Positions 61,403-64,000 of a DNA stretch of 64,000 bases are shown here, piece after piece (positions within the stretch are counted from its first letter, which is position 1; each line of letters opens with the position of its first letter). The position numbers and the translations under genes are program-made. Location: NCBI GenBank assembly GCA_003559215.1, contig PWMF01000058.1, positions 1-64,000 of the forward strand, read 5' to 3'. Source of the stretch: Natrialbaceae archaeon (GTDB lineage: Archaea > Halobacteriota > Halobacteria > Halobacteriales > Natrialbaceae). The notes beneath the pieces were generated by a model that did not search any database, was not told where the DNA came from, and was given only the letters and a program-made list of their open reading frames with translations.

Positions 61403-61585
61403 ACGGGACTACGGTATTCGTTTTCGCCGTTCCCGAGACGACCCCACGGCCACCTGAAGGGCCACCCCCGCCGTTTCGCGACGATCGTCTCTCACGTTCT
61501 CGTCGGGGCCGATGAGTTCCGTCCCCCGAACCGGGTCCCGGTATTGGCTACCGTTAAGTGAGCCGACTGCCTACCGCCACGAAAG

Positions 61586-62866
61586 ATGGTGTACGACGTT
61601 CGAAGCAGGCTATCGGAGCTCAGACGGGAGTTCCACCGACGTCCGGAGCCGGGGTGGCGGGAGTTCCGGACGACGGCCCGGATCGTCGAGGAGCTCGAGT
61701 GCATCGGGGTCGACGAGATCGCCGTCGGTCGGGAGGCGCTCTCGACCGATCAGAGCATGGCGGTGCCCGAGGAGAGCGAGCTCGATCCCTGGCTCGAGCG
61801 TGCCCGCGAGGCGGGGGTTCGCGAGGACGTCCTCGAGCGGACGGCGGACGGCCACACCGGCGTCGTCGGCGTCCTCGAGCAGGGGTCGGGCCCGACGATC
61901 GGGCTCCGGGTCGACATGGACGGGATCTCGATGACCGAGTCCGATCTGGCCGAGCACCGACCCGCCGCGGAGGGGTTTCGCTCGGAACACGAGGGGTACA
62001 TGCACGCCTGCGGCCACGACGCCCACATCGCGATGGCGCTGGGAACGATCGAGGCGATCAAAAAGAGTGAGTTCGAGGGGACGCTGAAGGTCTTTTTCCA
62101 GCCCGCCGAGGAGATCTCGGGTGGCGGGAAGGCGATGGCCGAAGGCGGCTACCTCGAGGATGTCGATTACCTGCTGGCGCTCCACGTCGGGCTCGACCAC
62201 CCGACGGGCGAGATCGTCGCCGGCGTCGAGAAGCCGCTGGCGATGGCCCACCTGACGGCGACGTTCGAGGGTGCAAGTGCCCACGCGGGGAAGGCGCCGA
62301 ACGAGGGCGGGAACGCGATGCAGGCCGCGGCGACGGCGATCCAGAACGCCTACGCGATTCCCCGCCACAGCGACGGCCAGACCCGCGTCAACGTCGGCCG
62401 GATCGAGGGGGGAACCGCGAGCAACGTCATCGCCGAGGAGATCACGATCGACGCGGAGGTCCGCGGCGAGACGACGGGACTGATGGAGTACATGCGGACC
62501 GAACTCGAACGGGTGCTGTACGCGGCCGCGGAGATGCACGACTGTGACGTCACGCCGCGGGTCATCAGCGAGTCCCCCCGGGCCGACAGCCACCCTGCTC
62601 TGCGCGAACTGATCGAGTCGGTCGCCCGCGAGGTCGAAGGCGTCGACCGAGTGATCCCCTCGACGGAGTTCGGCGTCAGCGAGGACGTCACCTACCTGAT
62701 GAACCGCGTCCAGAACGGCGGCGGGCTCGCCTCCTACCTGCTCGTGGGAACGGACCATCCGACCAACCACCACACGCCGACGTTCGACATCGACGAGCGG
62801 AGCCTCGAGATCGGCGTGGGGGTGCTCTCGGAGACGATCGCCGAACTCTCCCGCCGACCGGTCTGA
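61586..62866 (+). CDS. M20-family amidohydrolase (AbgB/IAA-amino-acid hydrolase-like)
   Basis: 426 aa. ELRREFHRRPEPGWREFRTT at the start, GPTIGLRVDMDGISMTESDL, YMHACGHDAHIAMALGTIEA (zinc ligands Cys/His), LKVFFQPAEEISGGGKAMAE (Glu ligand/base), LTATFEGASAHAGKAPNEGG (dimerisation domain), GRIEGGTASNVIAEEITIDA and LVGTDHPTNHHTPTFDIDER (last His). A ~40-residue insertion near residues 45-90 departs from the usual family. Hydrolyses N-acyl amino acids or aminobenzoyl-glutamate-like amides. Monocistronic. Confidence 0.9.
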   Translation: MVYDVRSRLSELRREFHRRPEPGWREFRTTARIVEELECIGVDEIAVGREALSTDQSMAVPEESELDPWLERAREAGVREDVLERTADGHTGVVGVLEQGSGPTIGLRVDMDGISMTESDLAEHRPAAEGFRSEHEGYMHACGHDAHIAMALGTIEAIKKSEFEGTLKVFFQPAEEISGGGKAMAEGGYLEDVDYLLALHVGLDHPTGEIVAGVEKPLAMAHLTATFEGASAHAGKAPNEGGNAMQAAATAIQNAYAIPRHSDGQTRVNVGRIEGGTASNVIAEEITIDAEVRGETTGLMEYMRTELERVLYAAAEMHDCDVTPRVISESPRADSHPALRELIESVAREVEGVDRVIPSTEFGVSEDVTYLMNRVQNGGGLASYLLVGTDHPTNHHTPTFDIDERSLEIGVGVLSETIAELSRRPV

Positions 62867-62953
62867 CTCGTTCGCGACCGATCGAAGCTGTTCGATTGCC
62901 GTCACGTTGTCCGGATCAGAAACGTTAATTCGCGCGCTCCACCAGTAGCCTGT

Positions 62954-63175
62954 ATGAGCCAGGATGACGTCCCGCAGTCGCTTCGAACCGCGGCCGACTC
63001 GGACCGACCTCGCGGGATCCTCACCCCCTCCGACCGCGACTTCCTGCTCGGCCGGAAGACGGATTACACCGACCACTCGAAGAAACAGAAGCGAAACCGG
63101 ATCCGTCGACGGGTCCGGAACGCGGTGCTCGATTTTAGCATCCTCTTCGAGTACCTAGAGGAGCGCGACCGGTAG
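62954..63175 (+). CDS. Small conserved haloarchaeal protein
   Basis: 73 aa. GILTPSDRDFLLGRKTDYTD, then a very basic helix SKKQKRNRIRRRVRNAV, then LDFSILFEYLEERDR. The basic stretch suggests nucleic-acid binding. A TATA-like GTTAATTC ~30 bp upstream of the ATG predicts a leaderless mRNA. It is followed by the 140-aa gene with 3 nt between, in what looks like a widespread conserved haloarchaeal pair. Function unknown. Confidence 0.75.
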   Translation: MSQDDVPQSLRTAADSDRPRGILTPSDRDFLLGRKTDYTDHSKKQKRNRIRRRVRNAVLDFSILFEYLEERDR

Positions 63176-63178
63176 ACG

Positions 63179-63601
63179 GTGTTCGACCCCGACGACGAGG
63201 ATCGGGACGCCTACACGCAGGGAATCACGGACATGCTCGCCTTCCTCCACCTCGGGACGATGGGGTACCACACGCCGTTCAAGGACATGCTCTCGGAGGG
63301 CGTCGGTAAGGCCGAACAACGCCTCGCGGGGTCGAACTATCGGATGGTCAACGTCGAGTTCAGCGTCGAACCGGTCGGGCAGATCGACGTCGACGAGGTC
63401 GTCGAGAAGCTCGAGAACGAGGAGTTCGCCCAGCTCACCGACGAGGAGTTGCGGGCGTTCGTCCGACTGTTGACGATGTCCGACTCCTTCTCTCCGGAGA
63501 CGACCCGCGAGGAAATCAAGGACCGGGTCGACGAGTTCGCCGAGCGCGCCGACGAGAGCGCGGCGGCTCGCGAGCGGAACCTCGAGGAGCTGACGAACTA
63601 A
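63179..63601 (+). CDS. Conserved haloarchaeal protein, GTG start
   Basis: 140 aa from GTG 63179, 3 nt after the stop of the 73-aa partner. DAYTQGITDMLAFLHLGTMG, YHTPFKDMLSEGVGKAEQRL and ELRAFVRLLTMSDSFSPETT are conserved-looking helices; the C-terminal ~45 residues are acidic. No catalytic motif recognised. The pair is probably one functional unit. GTG is used because no ATG lies nearby and the spacing matches translational coupling. Confidence 0.75.
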   Translation: MFDPDDEDRDAYTQGITDMLAFLHLGTMGYHTPFKDMLSEGVGKAEQRLAGSNYRMVNVEFSVEPVGQIDVDEVVEKLENEEFAQLTDEELRAFVRLLTMSDSFSPETTREEIKDRVDEFAERADESAAARERNLEELTN

Positions 63602-63928
63602 GCTACCGTCGTCTTCTCGCGGCTCGAACGGAGTCGATGCTCGCCACCGGACGACGTCGCTCTGCTCGAGGGATCGAATACAGTATGTGTTTCGGCTCGA
63701 GCGAACGGCTTCTTCTCGTTAGTGAAACGATTGACGGGGCCGGTTATCGAATGTGGGGTACGGAACTCCTAAGTTGAAATACAGTGTGTGTGAGTTATAT
63801 AGTTGGCCGTGTGTTGGATAATGCGTACCGTTGAGGAAATCCGTACACGATCCGTACAATAAACGCAATCTGTGTATGGTAGATACGAAAAAGAAATGTT
63901 TATGCAAGATACTGACAATGGGTTCGGT
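63602..63928. other. AT-richer non-coding region
   Basis: 327 bases with visibly lower GC than the rest of the window (TGTGTGTGAGTTATATAGTT and AAAAAGAAATGTTTATG). I see TATA-like elements near 63797 and 63896 but no gene. Boundary of an accessory segment is possible. Confidence 0.5.
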
Positions 63929-64000
63929 ATGCCATCGCAGTGCACGGCAAGTGGGAGGGAGAACCGATCCAGACGGACCCGGTCGCTCGGATCGAGAACG
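63929..64000 (+). other. Possible start of a gene cut by the window end
   Basis: An AT-rich box (AAATGTTTATG, ~63894-63904) predicts a transcript from ~63925-63930, and an ATG lies at 63929. That frame (PSQCTASGRENR...) looks Arg/Ser-rich, while the frame from GTG 63940 reads HGKWEGEPIQTDPVARIEN, which looks more protein-like. The true start cannot be chosen here. Confidence 0.25.

Noticed and set aside
63719-63907. A 62-codon minus-strand frame in the right-edge AT-rich region
   Set aside because: Aromatic/His-rich composition unlike halophilic proteins; lies in low-GC non-coding sequence.

Overview
The window reads as chromosomal DNA of a haloarchaeon. It is GC-rich, its proteins are strongly acidic (Asp/Glu-rich), many genes are leaderless behind archaeal TATA boxes, and it carries archaeal-only or haloarchaeal functions: Trm5, diphthine synthase, Twy1, CTP-dependent riboflavin kinase, CDP-archaeol synthase, Orc1/Cdc6, AglB/AglJ/AglG/AglF, haloarchaeal GlpABC, and Tat-lipoproteins with Asp-rich linkers. 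The style of the leu/ilv and agl proteins suggests the Natrialbales (Natrinema/Haloterrigena-like), but the sequence alone does not fix the genus.

Layout. 1-1350: the edge of an integrated element. A three-gene operon with 4-nt overlaps (PDDEXK-like protein, 48-aa zinc ribbon, coiled-coil/HTH protein) ends in a 5'-truncated Bat-type regulator fragment and faces the 3' end of tRNA-Thr(CGU). 1439-3281: tRNA m1G37 methylase and diphthine synthase. 3416-5314: a secreted lipoprotein with a degenerate polysaccharide-deacetylase domain. 5438-16257: the branched-chain amino-acid cluster on the minus strand, leuA - ilvB - ilvN - ilvC - orf - leuC - leuD - [subtilase] - leuB. A halolysin-like protease sits between leuD and leuB, ilvB has a candidate leader peptide/attenuator, and leuA has an apparent 5' frameshift. 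16677-21164: TRASH-domain Lrp regulator, diiron ferritin-like protein, VOC protein and small conserved proteins.

21177-36651: a protein N-glycosylation region (aglJ, aglF, two GT2 enzymes, MFS transporter, aglG, aglB) with two inserts. One is a complete replication origin with its own orc1/cdc6, six origin-recognition boxes and an AT-rich unwinding element. The other is three adjacent paralogues with a ParB/sulfiredoxin-like C-terminal domain, an undescribed-looking family. 36763-45329: glycerol catabolism (glpA-glpB-glpC on minus with a degenerate Cdc6-like ATPase at the end; glpK and a membrane protein on plus), with an inverted repeat bracketing the glpK core promoter.

45444-63601: mixed housekeeping genes: phosphoglycolate phosphatase, gene remnants (ABC ATPase fragment), Twy1, ribK-ribB, a two-wHTH regulator, a propeller lipoprotein with a CopC-CopD fusion, ilvE, hexapeptide transferase, DUF502 protein, proline dehydrogenase, carS, a class III aminotransferase with RidA, an M20 amidohydrolase and two small conserved proteins. 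The last 400 bases are AT-richer and mostly non-coding.

The strongest candidates for new biology are the ParB-like trio in the glycosylation island, the ilvB leader, the origin with a box overlapping the orc1 leader, the glpK operator, and the chimeric left-edge operon. Functional names rest on recognised motifs and family memory; no database search was run.
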